This document shows positions 51,924 through 60,311 of a DNA stretch of 64,000 bases, in pieces. Location: contig NZ_JACHIG010000005.1 of assembly GCF_014203095.1 (NCBI RefSeq), positions 248,001 to 312,000 of the forward strand. Direction: 5' to 3'. The DNA is from Prosthecobacter vanneervenii. GTDB taxonomy: Bacteria > Verrucomicrobiota > Verrucomicrobiia > Verrucomicrobiales > Verrucomicrobiaceae. The notes under the pieces are model-generated. The model made no database searches, was not told the origin of the DNA, and saw only the letters and a program-made list of their open reading frames with translations. Position 1 is the first letter of the stretch; each line of letters opens with the position of its first letter. Both the position numbers and the translations under genes were made by a program.

Positions 51924-53219
51924 TTAAAGCAGCGCGGCAATGGGAACCCCTCGTTTGGCACCGGTACCGCCGTAGATGTTGAAACTTCCTCCGCTTCCTG
52001 CGGAGATGATCTCCTGCGGTGGGACCCCCAGCAGGGCACCAATGGTGGCGTGGAAGTCGAGAACGGTCACAGGATTTTCGATCACGTGCGTGCCGGTTTC
52101 GTCCGTCTTGCCGTATGCTTGGCCGCCTTTCACTCCCCCGCCGGCGATGAAGGATGAAAATGCGATGGGATGGTGACCACGTCCGGTGCCCTCGATCTTG
52201 GGGCCACGACCAAATTCCGTGGTAAGCACCACCAATGTGCTCTCAAGCAAACCCCGTGACTCCAGATCTTCCAGCAGGACGCTCACTCCACTATCTACAC
52301 GACCGGCAAGGTATTCGACCTGCACAAAATTGTCCGTATGAGTGTCCCACCCGCCGAGTTCGATCTCGACAAACTTGGTGCCACGCTCAACGAGCCTTCG
52401 TGCCAGCAAAAGCCCCCGCCCAAAATCATCGCCTCCATAGTCTTCCAACTGACGGCTCTTTTCCTGAGTGATGTCAAAAGCCTCCAGATCCTTGCTTGTC
52501 ATGAGCTTGATGGCATCGGCATAGACATCTGCATGGGCTTTGACATCAGCCATGGGGTAGCGGGAGAAGAAGTCCTGGTTCAGTTTTTCGGCGAGGCCGC
52601 TGCGCTTGCGCAAGCTGGACATGGAGTCGCCATTTTGGAGGGCGGTGTGCTCAAGGCCTTTGCTGGCGTCCAGCACCGGCACAGGGGCATATCGTGCGTC
52701 CATAAATCCGCTGCCAGGATGACCTGCCAGCCCGGCGAGACGGATGTAAGAAGGCAGTGTGGAGCTTCCCTGGACAACCTGCCTGGCCACCCAGGAACCA
52801 AGGGCAGGATGGCGCACTGAAGCGGACAGCTCATAGCCCGTCAGCACCTTGTAGAGCCCTGGCTCATGAGCCCCCTGGGTGTGATGCATTGAACGCACAA
52901 CGGCCAGCTTTTTACTGTGTTCCGCCAGCTTTGGTAAATAACCGGAAAGTGTCAGTCCATCAGCCTTGGTCTTGATTGTTTTGACCGGGCCCTGGTGTCC
53001 CGCAGGGGCGTCAGGTTTGGTGTCAAACGTATCAATGTGGCTCATGCCACCGCGCATGTAGAGATAGATGACATGGCTGGCGAACTTTGGCGCGCTGGTT
53101 TCCAGGGCGCGTGCCAGTCCCGTAGGCGGTATCAGGCTGACTCCCAGGCAGGTGCGCGCCATGTTGGTGATGAATTCACGGCGTGAGATGTCATCAAGAC
53201 GGTTTAATGAGCTCTTCAT
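51924..53219 (-). CDS. DUF1501 secreted sulfatase-like protein
   Basis: 431 residues. A DUF1501 protein: N-terminal SRREFITNMARTCLGVSLIPP is a twin-arginine-like export signal, then FASHVIYLYMRGGMSHIDTFDTKP, FVEIELGGWDTHTDNFVQVE, VVLTTEFGRGPKI and GTGRGHHPIAFSSF, the metal-binding blocks shared with alkaline phosphatase/sulfatase-fold proteins. DUF1501 genes in Verrucomicrobia and Planctomycetes nearly always follow a DUF1549/1553 cytochrome gene, as here. Last gene of a three-gene operon with the sigma factor. Confidence 0.9.
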   Translation of the reverse strand: MKSSLNRLDDISRREFITNMARTCLGVSLIPPTGLARALETSAPKFASHVIYLYMRGGMSHIDTFDTKPDAPAGHQGPVKTIKTKADGLTLSGYLPKLAEHSKKLAVVRSMHHTQGAHEPGLYKVLTGYELSASVRHPALGSWVARQVVQGSSTLPSYIRLAGLAGHPGSGFMDARYAPVPVLDASKGLEHTALQNGDSMSSLRKRSGLAEKLNQDFFSRYPMADVKAHADVYADAIKLMTSKDLEAFDITQEKSRQLEDYGGDDFGRGLLLARRLVERGTKFVEIELGGWDTHTDNFVQVEYLAGRVDSGVSVLLEDLESRGLLESTLVVLTTEFGRGPKIEGTGRGHHPIAFSSFIAGGGVKGGQAYGKTDETGTHVIENPVTVLDFHATIGALLGVPPQEIISAGSGGSFNIYGGTGAKRGVPIAALL

Positions 53220-53231
53220 AAAAGCGGCAGG

Positions 53232-56114
53232 TTATTTTTGGAAAACGAATTCAGCGGTGGAAAGCAGCATGCGCGCGAGTGCCTTTGCACTGCGTGTCTC
53301 GCCGAGGATTTTTTTACACTCGTCGAGTTCTGCCTGGGTTGGCTCGCGGGTCAGCACTGCCAGGAAGGAACCGCGGGCGGCATCGTGAATATTATTGAGT
53401 CCCCGCAGACTGTTCGAGAGAGGACTACCGGAACGCGCGACGTAATCAAAAAAATCACTGTTTAGCATGAGCAGAGCCTGGGGAACGGTGGAGGCGCTCC
53501 ATCCATCGCCTATAAATTCGCGGCTGCCCTGGCCAAACATTCGCAGGAAATGGCCGTCGGGAGTTGGCTGGGGCAGTTCGGATGCGCGTTCCAATCCTCC
53601 TCCTGAAAACTCCCTGGCCATTTCCTTGCGCAGGCGTGAGCGCCGCTCCTCGGCACGCATTTCGCGTTCCTCCAAACTAGCAATTTTGCGCGCCACGGCA
53701 GTCACATCGCCGACATTTTTTGCAGCGACGGCGGCTTCAAGTGCGGCAACACCAGGGGCTTCGAAATCAAGGCTGGCATCGAGATTTTTAACAGCCAGAG
53801 CCATCATGGAGTCCCAGATCTGCTCCGCAGTCAGGCGGCGCACCACAGGTCCAGGAAATCGATATGCAACGGTGGCGTCCTGTGGCGGAAGCCCCGCTTC
53901 ACGCTGGTACGCCTTGGTAAGGCAGAAGATGCGCAGGAGCTGTCGCACATCGTATTTGGTCTCGCGTACCACATTCACAAGGTATTGGGCCAGATCGGGA
54001 TTGGCACAGTCGGATATTTCACGCACTTGATCGACTCTGCCTGCGAAAGGTGCTCCAAACAGCCTGGCCCACAGCCTGTTGGCCAGTGTCAGACTGAAGC
54101 GCGTGTTGTCTGGGGAAGTAACCCAGGCGGCCAGTGTGTCCGCAGGCCGCGTGCCGGCGGCAGGTGTTGTCCCGTAAAGAGTGGCTGCAGGAATAAGCTC
54201 TCCCGGTTTGCCGTCAGGGTACTGGTAGTCATCCGGCAGTCTGGCATGACCACCCTCTCCATTGACTACGCCTGAGCCACCGGCCGCTCTCTGAAGTGAG
54301 AGCAGCGCATCTCTGATGCGTGCGTATTTTTGCGTACGCTCATAGTCATCTGATCTCTTGGCATCAGCCAGATGCGAATAGTGCTCGACAGCTTCTTTGA
54401 TTGCTTTTTTATCGACATCTCCCACGGCATCCTCCTCCGTGGCCGTGTGTATGCCGGATGTCCAAGCGAGGAACTGATGGTATTCTTTGCGCGTCCAGCG
54501 ATTGTAGGGATGGTCGTGGCACTGCGCGCAGGAGATCTGAGCGCCAAGGAAGAGTGAAGCAGTGCTCTCAATATTGGCGGCGCGGTTTTCGCCGTCGCGC
54601 AGGTAATAGCCTGCTGCAGGTGCGCGCCAGCCATAACCCTGTGGACTGAGGAGCTCACGCGCCCACTGGTCATAGGGCTTGTTGTCTCGCACGCTCTGTT
54701 TGATCCAGGCGAGATAAAAGTCTCCCTGCACGCCTTCGGCCAGCTTGTCTTTGGCCCGGAGCAGATCGCACCAATAGTTGAACATGTGGCTGACATGACC
54801 GTTGGAGGCCAGCAGCTCGTTGATAAGAAGGCCGCGCTTGGCTTGGTTCTTGGAGTTGATAAAACGGCCTATTTCCTCACTGGTGGGAATCCGTCCGATG
54901 AGATCGAGATAAACACGACGCAGCCAGGTGAATTCGCCGGCCATCGGACGAGCCTCTTCCGCATGCTTGGCGAGATCCAGCTCAATGAGCTGATCAATGC
55001 GGGCAGCCACCTGCTGCAGTCGTGTCAAATCGACGGCTTCGTTGACTGTTGTTATAGAAACTTCTTTTGCACGCATTGAGGTCCATGAACCGAAGTTCGC
55101 ACCTTCATCGACCCAGCGACGAAAAAGCCTGATTTCATCGCTGGTCAGCGGTTTGCCTTCGTTGGGCGGAGGCATGAGATCCTCATCGTCAGAACTGCGC
55201 GAGATGGACTTGATCAATGTACTCTTGGAGGACTTGTGAGGCAGCACAAGGTTGTCGGTCTGGCTTTTTTCGCGGATGGCTTCGAGGTCATCCAGACGGA
55301 TGCCCCCTTTGGGCTTTGGCAGCTTGCTGCTATGACATTCGAAGCAGGAGCGTTCCAGAATCGGAAGTATCTGCCGCTCAAAATCGATCTTTGATGAAAT
55401 AGCCATCTCCTCTGGCCCGCCCTCAGCGGCTGGCTTTGATGCCAGATTCATCGCAGGCACGACCCCGGTTTCCATAGATATGGGTTTGGGAGGCACAGGA
55501 GCTGCGTCCATTTTGGGCGAGGGTATGGCCACGAGGGAAGCAGGAGCAGGAGCTTGATCTCGTGCGGAGGAAGAAGCAGCCATAGGCTCAGGGCTCTTCT
55601 CCATTACGACCGGCGTCTCGGCCATGACGGGAGGGGCAGTAATGGTGGGAGCCGGCTTGGGGGGGGCTGCAGGATGATCCAGAGGGGTGGCGATGATACG
55701 GCCATTCAATATCACACGCCTGCCGGTGCGAACGGCTACTGTAGGAGCAAGATCTAATGACAGAAAGATCTGCGGCCACGCCAGCATTCCGGCCATTAAA
55801 CCGACGAACACTGCAGCCGCAGCCGCGCCCCAGTGTGGCATACGGATGAACCAACGGTGTCTGCGGCGACCTGTCGTAGCCGCCTCGATTTCACGGATTA
55901 GATCATTCGCTGGAGCTAGCTTGATGCTGGCAAGCACGGCATCCTCAAGTGCGGCGGAGGCATCACTATTATCCATCACCACACGCAGCAATGCGTCCAT
56001 GCGTAGCTGCTGCTCCAGCTCTTTGAGCGTATCAGGGTCACTGGCAAGAAGCCTCCATTCTTCATTAGAAAGCACTCCTTCCAGGGCCTTTTCGATGGAA
56101 AGGTCGCTGTTCAT
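53232..56114 (-). CDS. PSD1-type cytochrome c/DUF1549/DUF1553 protein with anti-sigma-like N-terminus
   Basis: 960 residues. Residues 1-95 are a cytosolic helical stretch like anti-sigma domains, then a membrane span (~95-120, GAAAAAVFVGLMAGMLAWPQ) and a Pro/Ala-rich linker. The outer part has a cytochrome c domain with CFECH (257-261), DUF1549 (about 375-580, including CAQCHDHPYNRW, a second haem site) and DUF1553 to the end (RLTAEQIWDSMMAL; ALLMLNSDFFD). Such proteins occur with DUF1501 partners in polysaccharide-degrading Planctomycetes/Verrucomicrobia. Its start overlaps the stop of the sigma factor gene (ATGA), so cytosolic part and sigma factor are produced together. Confidence 0.88.
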   Translation of the reverse strand: MNSDLSIEKALEGVLSNEEWRLLASDPDTLKELEQQLRMDALLRVVMDNSDASAALEDAVLASIKLAPANDLIREIEAATTGRRRHRWFIRMPHWGAAAAAVFVGLMAGMLAWPQIFLSLDLAPTVAVRTGRRVILNGRIIATPLDHPAAPPKPAPTITAPPVMAETPVVMEKSPEPMAASSSARDQAPAPASLVAIPSPKMDAAPVPPKPISMETGVVPAMNLASKPAAEGGPEEMAISSKIDFERQILPILERSCFECHSSKLPKPKGGIRLDDLEAIREKSQTDNLVLPHKSSKSTLIKSISRSSDDEDLMPPPNEGKPLTSDEIRLFRRWVDEGANFGSWTSMRAKEVSITTVNEAVDLTRLQQVAARIDQLIELDLAKHAEEARPMAGEFTWLRRVYLDLIGRIPTSEEIGRFINSKNQAKRGLLINELLASNGHVSHMFNYWCDLLRAKDKLAEGVQGDFYLAWIKQSVRDNKPYDQWARELLSPQGYGWRAPAAGYYLRDGENRAANIESTASLFLGAQISCAQCHDHPYNRWTRKEYHQFLAWTSGIHTATEEDAVGDVDKKAIKEAVEHYSHLADAKRSDDYERTQKYARIRDALLSLQRAAGGSGVVNGEGGHARLPDDYQYPDGKPGELIPAATLYGTTPAAGTRPADTLAAWVTSPDNTRFSLTLANRLWARLFGAPFAGRVDQVREISDCANPDLAQYLVNVVRETKYDVRQLLRIFCLTKAYQREAGLPPQDATVAYRFPGPVVRRLTAEQIWDSMMALAVKNLDASLDFEAPGVAALEAAVAAKNVGDVTAVARKIASLEEREMRAEERRSRLRKEMAREFSGGGLERASELPQPTPDGHFLRMFGQGSREFIGDGWSASTVPQALLMLNSDFFDYVARSGSPLSNSLRGLNNIHDAARGSFLAVLTREPTQAELDECKKILGETRSAKALARMLLSTAEFVFQK

Positions 56115-56686
56115 GCTGGTTTTTGCTCCATCTGGGATTCAATGCATTTGCGAAGCTGTTGACGCACACGCATCAGCAGGGTCCGTACCGCGAGCGTGCT
56201 GCGCCCGGTGCGCCGGGCAATCTCCTCGCTGCTAAGTCCCGCCTCGTAACGGAGATCAAGGACGGTTCGCTGATGATAGCGCAGCTTTTCAATGCATGTG
56301 GCCAGATGGTCTGACTCGTCGCTCACGGGTTTGTCAGAATCCTCGAGCGCCATTTCCCAGCGGACCTGCTCAGAATACCGCTCGTGTTTGGCGCAGTCCC
56401 GTGCGTAGGCTTTCATGCGGTCACGCAATATGTTGTGAGCGATGCTGCGCAGCCAAGGCTGCAAGGAGCCTTCCTTGAAGTCTTTCATGTTTTGATACGC
56501 AAAGACAAAGGCGTCATGCGCCACTTCATCGATTAAATCGGGGATGGGAGCGCGTAACGAAATAAAGGCACGCAGCGACTGTAAATGCCGCTGCATCAAA
56601 TGACGGAATGCGCTTTCGTCCCCCGTTTCGGCTTGCCTAGCGAGGGTGATGTCGTTTGGAATTGGGGAAGGCGTCATCTTGACCAT
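56111..56686 (-). CDS. ECF-type RNA polymerase sigma factor
   Basis: 191 residues. Region 2 (about 25-90): SAFRHLMQRHLQSLRAFISL, LIDEVAHDAFVFAYQNMKDF and LQPWLRSIAHNILRDRMKAY; region 4 (about 128-180): LRYHQRTVLDLRYEAGLSSE and EEIARRTGRSTLAVRTLLMR. No region 3, so extracytoplasmic-function class. It is translationally coupled to the membrane cytochrome with an anti-sigma-like N-terminus, suggesting surface-signal control of this operon and other targets. Confidence 0.9.
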   Translation of the reverse strand: MVKMTPSPIPNDITLARQAETGDESAFRHLMQRHLQSLRAFISLRAPIPDLIDEVAHDAFVFAYQNMKDFKEGSLQPWLRSIAHNILRDRMKAYARDCAKHERYSEQVRWEMALEDSDKPVSDESDHLATCIEKLRYHQRTVLDLRYEAGLSSEEIARRTGRSTLAVRTLLMRVRQQLRKCIESQMEQKPA

Positions 56687-56968
56687 TCATTGTGTATATG
56701 GCCGCTTGTCGTGGAAGTGTGGCAACAAAAATTGACTGATCAGACCTTAATTCTCATGAGCTGGGCATGGCTCACCGGGAAAAATCGCGCCATTGACATC
56801 CTGCGGTTGCCATATGGTCGCTATGTTGTCATCAGTGATTAAATGCTGGCAAAGCTCGCCGAGGAGTGGCCAGAAGACTCGAAGACCAACGCGATGCACT
56901 CGACAGAAATTTCGACCGCTGCCCTGATCCGGCTTGGGTAAAAGCACTATCAACTTCCAAACTCACCC

Positions 56969-59638
56969 ATGAAAAAAATTTTGCTCATCCTCGCCGCGTT
57001 GTTTTTCGCGACAGCATTGTATGCAGAAGACCTCGTCATCGCGGAGCACAAGGTCAGCGACTACCAGATCATCGTGCCGGACCCGACTGGCGATGTATTG
57101 GTGGACGGATGGCTGAGGTTGTCGGCGCGGCTGACGCAGGCGGCCTTCGCGAAGAATGGCTTTGAGATCGCGATCACGACCGAAGGCGCAAAGGCGAAGG
57201 ACAAGCCCGGGCTGTATCTCGGCGCGACGCAGTTCGCGAAGGCGCATGGCGTGGCACTGGAGTCGCTTAAGGACTGGACGTATTTCCAAAAGGTGATCGG
57301 GCGTGATGTGATCATCGCGGGTCGCGACAAGCGTGACTCCGCCAGGAAGAGCGATGGCGGTGAAATGCCGTTGGCCTTGCTCGGCACGGTGAAGGGCGTG
57401 TGCGACTTTCTGCGTGAGCGCATGGGCGTGAGGTTCCTTTTCATCAACTCCGAGCCAAACATGTATCCCAGCGACAACGTGAAAGCGCAGCACGCGAAGG
57501 ACGCAGAACCGCTGGCGATCGACCTGCGCAGCATCGCCGTCCTGCCAATGACGAAGATCACGCTGCCTGCTGATCTGAATCGCAAGAAGGTGCCGCTGAT
57601 GCTGGCGAACTTCGACAACTCGCACGAGACGCTCTTCAACATCGCGAACAATTTTTTTCCGTGTCTCGGTTCGCTCCAGGGAGGCGAGGTATCGTGGTAT
57701 CACGTCATGCCGATGGAGAAGTATGCGAATTCGAACCCGGAATTTTTCGCTTTGTTAAGCGAAGGGAAGCGTGCGTGCGAGCTGAGGTTCGAATCCGATT
57801 ACCTCGTGCCGCATTGCCCTACGAATCGTGGCGTGCAGGACCTTATGTTCGCGGAGGTGGAAAAGCGCATCGCAGAGGGGCACAAGCTCATTCACCTGAA
57901 ATCCATGGATGGCTTCCGGCTCGATCAGTGCAACTGCGATGACTGCGTTAAGCTCTTTGGTTCAAAGGTCACATCGTTCGATGGTGTCCGCGCACGCGGC
58001 ACCAGTGGCAAGCTCTGGCAAGCCTACTTCCGCATCGCGGAGCGCGCTCGTGCGAAGCATCCAGACGTGCGCTTTGTGGTGCTGAACTACCAAGACACGC
58101 CCATCTCTGCGGACATCATCAAGCGATTCCCGGACAATGTGATCCCGGATATCCAGTTCGCCTCGCAGCATGACTTCGACAAGCTCGCGGGCGTGGAGTT
58201 TCCCGCTGGCATCAGCGGCTTTGAAGAGACCTTTACGGGCTTCGGACAAGCCGGACCATACATCGCCGAACGCACGCCGGAGCATATGGCGGAAGTCGTT
58301 CGAACCATTGAGCGCAACAAGGTGAAGTGGTCGCATCGCGATGGTCTGCTGGGTTATGTCAAAGGTCTGCAAGCCCCGGCTTACTACGTCTATGGTCGCT
58401 TGATGGATGATCCTGCGGCGGATTGGCGCGCGCTGCAGGACGAATTTTGCGAAGCAGCCTTCGGCGACGCAGCGAAAACGATGAACGACTTCTTCAATCT
58501 GCTGCACACGAACATGGCGATCTACTCCGACTTCTTCGGTGTCTTCATGTCCGCGTGGGATCGCAAGTATTCGCGCTCGCTGTATCACGACAGCAAGTGG
58601 CACGTGATGAACCTCTACACGCCGGAGTTCTGCACCGATGCGGATCGCCTGCTCACTCGCGCGGAATCCATCACAAAGGACGCAGATGTGCTCGCGCGGC
58701 TGCATTTGATCCGCATTGAATTCAACTACGCGAGGCAGCTTTCGCGCATCTTCTATCTTCAGAATGCGTGGACCATGAATCCCTCGCAAGTGAACCTGGA
58801 TCCGCTCATGGACGCGATTGATGAATGGCACGCGGGCTTGGAAAAGATGGCCGGCGGGCGTGGTCGCTCGTCCTTCAAGCCACTCTCCGATTGGCCTCAA
58901 ATGACACCGTTCTGCGGCCACTTCTACACACACGCGGTGCTGGAGAACGAAGGCTACCAGCAGCAGTGGAACAAGTCCTGTATCAACTGGGACACGAAGG
59001 CGATCCGCGCCGGTGTCTTGTCCGACAAGCACGAACTCAAGGTCGCCAGCGTGGACAATGAGCCAGCGATTGATTCAAAAGCCTGGGACACCGTGCCCGA
59101 GTCCTTCTTCCGCGTGCATGAGTCCATGCCTTTCGCTAACATCTCCACACGCATGAAGTTGTTTCGTGATCAAACGCATCTTTATGTGCGCATTGAGAGC
59201 TTGCATCCGCACGCGCACCCGGAGGATCTTTACCAGCGAGAGCCGGACAAAGACACCTTCGACCAAGAGTATGTCGAACTCGCCATCGCTCCGCCGAGTG
59301 CCGGAGGCAAGCTGTATCGCATCGCCGCGAACCCCGTCGAAGGCTCGCGCTACGACGCCGTTTTCACCCCGGGTAAACGCGACCTCGTCGAAGACAAAGC
59401 CTGGAACGGCACCTGGCAGGTCCGCTTCAGCGTCACCGGCAAAAAGGGACCCTACACGCTCCCCGACCGCAATTGGACCGCATGGTTCAAGATTCCCTTC
59501 ACCGACCTCGGCGGTGCACCCAAGCCCGGCGAAAATTGGGGCTTCAACGCTAGTCGCGGTCGCAATGGGCAGAGCATTCTCTGGCTTGACGCACCATATG
59601 GCGCGGCAATCAAGGCTCTGGGGAAGTTGCTCTTTTGA
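56969..59638 (+). CDS. Secreted DUF4838 protein with C-terminal carbohydrate-binding domain
   Basis: 889 residues. Signal peptide KKILLILAALFFATALYAED. The main part matches DUF4838-type glycoside hydrolase-like proteins, with an N-terminal alpha/beta domain (DVLVDGWLRLSARLTQAAFA; LLGTVKGVCDFLRERMGVRF) and a barrel-like middle (HLKSMDGFRLDQCNCDDCVK; DVRFVVLNYQDTP). The last ~200 residues (VDNEPAIDSKAWDTVPESFF...YVELAIAPPSAGGKLYRIAA...WTAWFKIPFTDLGG) look like a CBM9-type sugar-binding domain. A periplasmic or secreted polysaccharide enzyme is likely; substrate unknown. Divergent from the sigma operon across a 282-bp gap with no recognised gene. Confidence 0.8.
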   Translation: MKKILLILAALFFATALYAEDLVIAEHKVSDYQIIVPDPTGDVLVDGWLRLSARLTQAAFAKNGFEIAITTEGAKAKDKPGLYLGATQFAKAHGVALESLKDWTYFQKVIGRDVIIAGRDKRDSARKSDGGEMPLALLGTVKGVCDFLRERMGVRFLFINSEPNMYPSDNVKAQHAKDAEPLAIDLRSIAVLPMTKITLPADLNRKKVPLMLANFDNSHETLFNIANNFFPCLGSLQGGEVSWYHVMPMEKYANSNPEFFALLSEGKRACELRFESDYLVPHCPTNRGVQDLMFAEVEKRIAEGHKLIHLKSMDGFRLDQCNCDDCVKLFGSKVTSFDGVRARGTSGKLWQAYFRIAERARAKHPDVRFVVLNYQDTPISADIIKRFPDNVIPDIQFASQHDFDKLAGVEFPAGISGFEETFTGFGQAGPYIAERTPEHMAEVVRTIERNKVKWSHRDGLLGYVKGLQAPAYYVYGRLMDDPAADWRALQDEFCEAAFGDAAKTMNDFFNLLHTNMAIYSDFFGVFMSAWDRKYSRSLYHDSKWHVMNLYTPEFCTDADRLLTRAESITKDADVLARLHLIRIEFNYARQLSRIFYLQNAWTMNPSQVNLDPLMDAIDEWHAGLEKMAGGRGRSSFKPLSDWPQMTPFCGHFYTHAVLENEGYQQQWNKSCINWDTKAIRAGVLSDKHELKVASVDNEPAIDSKAWDTVPESFFRVHESMPFANISTRMKLFRDQTHLYVRIESLHPHAHPEDLYQREPDKDTFDQEYVELAIAPPSAGGKLYRIAANPVEGSRYDAVFTPGKRDLVEDKAWNGTWQVRFSVTGKKGPYTLPDRNWTAWFKIPFTDLGGAPKPGENWGFNASRGRNGQSILWLDAPYGAAIKALGKLLF

Positions 59639-59687
59639 TGTCCATCATTCCCAATGGTTGATGAATCCAACATCAATATCCCTTGCC

Positions 59688-60233
59688 ATGAAACCCACCT
59701 TTTTCATCTTCCAACTCCTCACGTCGCTCGCTTCTTTGCACGCCGCCGATGCCCCTGACGGCGCGGATGGCTGGAAAGCACAGCTCATTTTCAAAGACTA
59801 CTGCGTCGAGTGTCACAACGAAAAGAAGCATAAGGACAAGCTGCTGCTGGATGATATTTCGTTCGCGCTCGACTCGGTGGAGACGGCGGATCGGTGGCAG
59901 AAGATTTCGAATCAAATCAACTTGGGCGAGTTGGAAGCGGAAATAGAGACCTGCTCATCAATCAGCTCATCAGCGTCTCAATGGAACGCAAGCTGCTGAA
60001 CCAACTTTATGTCTTTGATTTCGTTCCCGGCGATCAACATATTGTCGCAGAACGGCTGGCAGAAATGGACAAAAGCATCGCCGGCATCAACTCCGCGATC
60101 CGAAGCGCCAAGGAGATCTTGCCCACATTGACTGAGTCCGAAGTGCTACTATATACCCCGGCGTGTGCAGGTCGAGGGCGAACTCAAGGCCATCGAGTAG
60201 CTGGTGAGGCTGCGGCAATTTCACCCAGGTTCT
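59688..60233 (+). pseudogene. Decayed cytochrome-type gene remnants
   Basis: ATG 59688 opens a secreted frame (KPTFFIFQLLTSLASLHAAD) with a PSCyt1-type haem site, FKDYCVECHNEKKHKDKLLLDD, continuing to NQINLGEL; in intact relatives an 'NLGEMPP'-like block and hundreds of residues follow. Here the frame switches: another frame from ~59940 reads RDLLINQLISVSMERKLLNQ...RLAEMDKSIAGINSAIRSAK, and a third frame reads RRVQVEGELKAIE, then a stop. At least one deletion and two frame changes are needed, so this is a remnant of one or two genes. 60234-60311 holds nothing recognisable. Confidence 0.65.
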
Positions 60234-60311
60234 CTCCTTGCCACAAAGGCGTTTTATTTGTGAAGACAGCGCCCAGCCTCAATCTCGCCGTCAGCACTTT
60301 CTTTGTTTCCC

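Noticed and set aside
57962..59032. 356-residue minus-strand frame in the DUF4838 gene
   Set aside because: Mirror frame of the secreted DUF4838 protein, no motif of its own.
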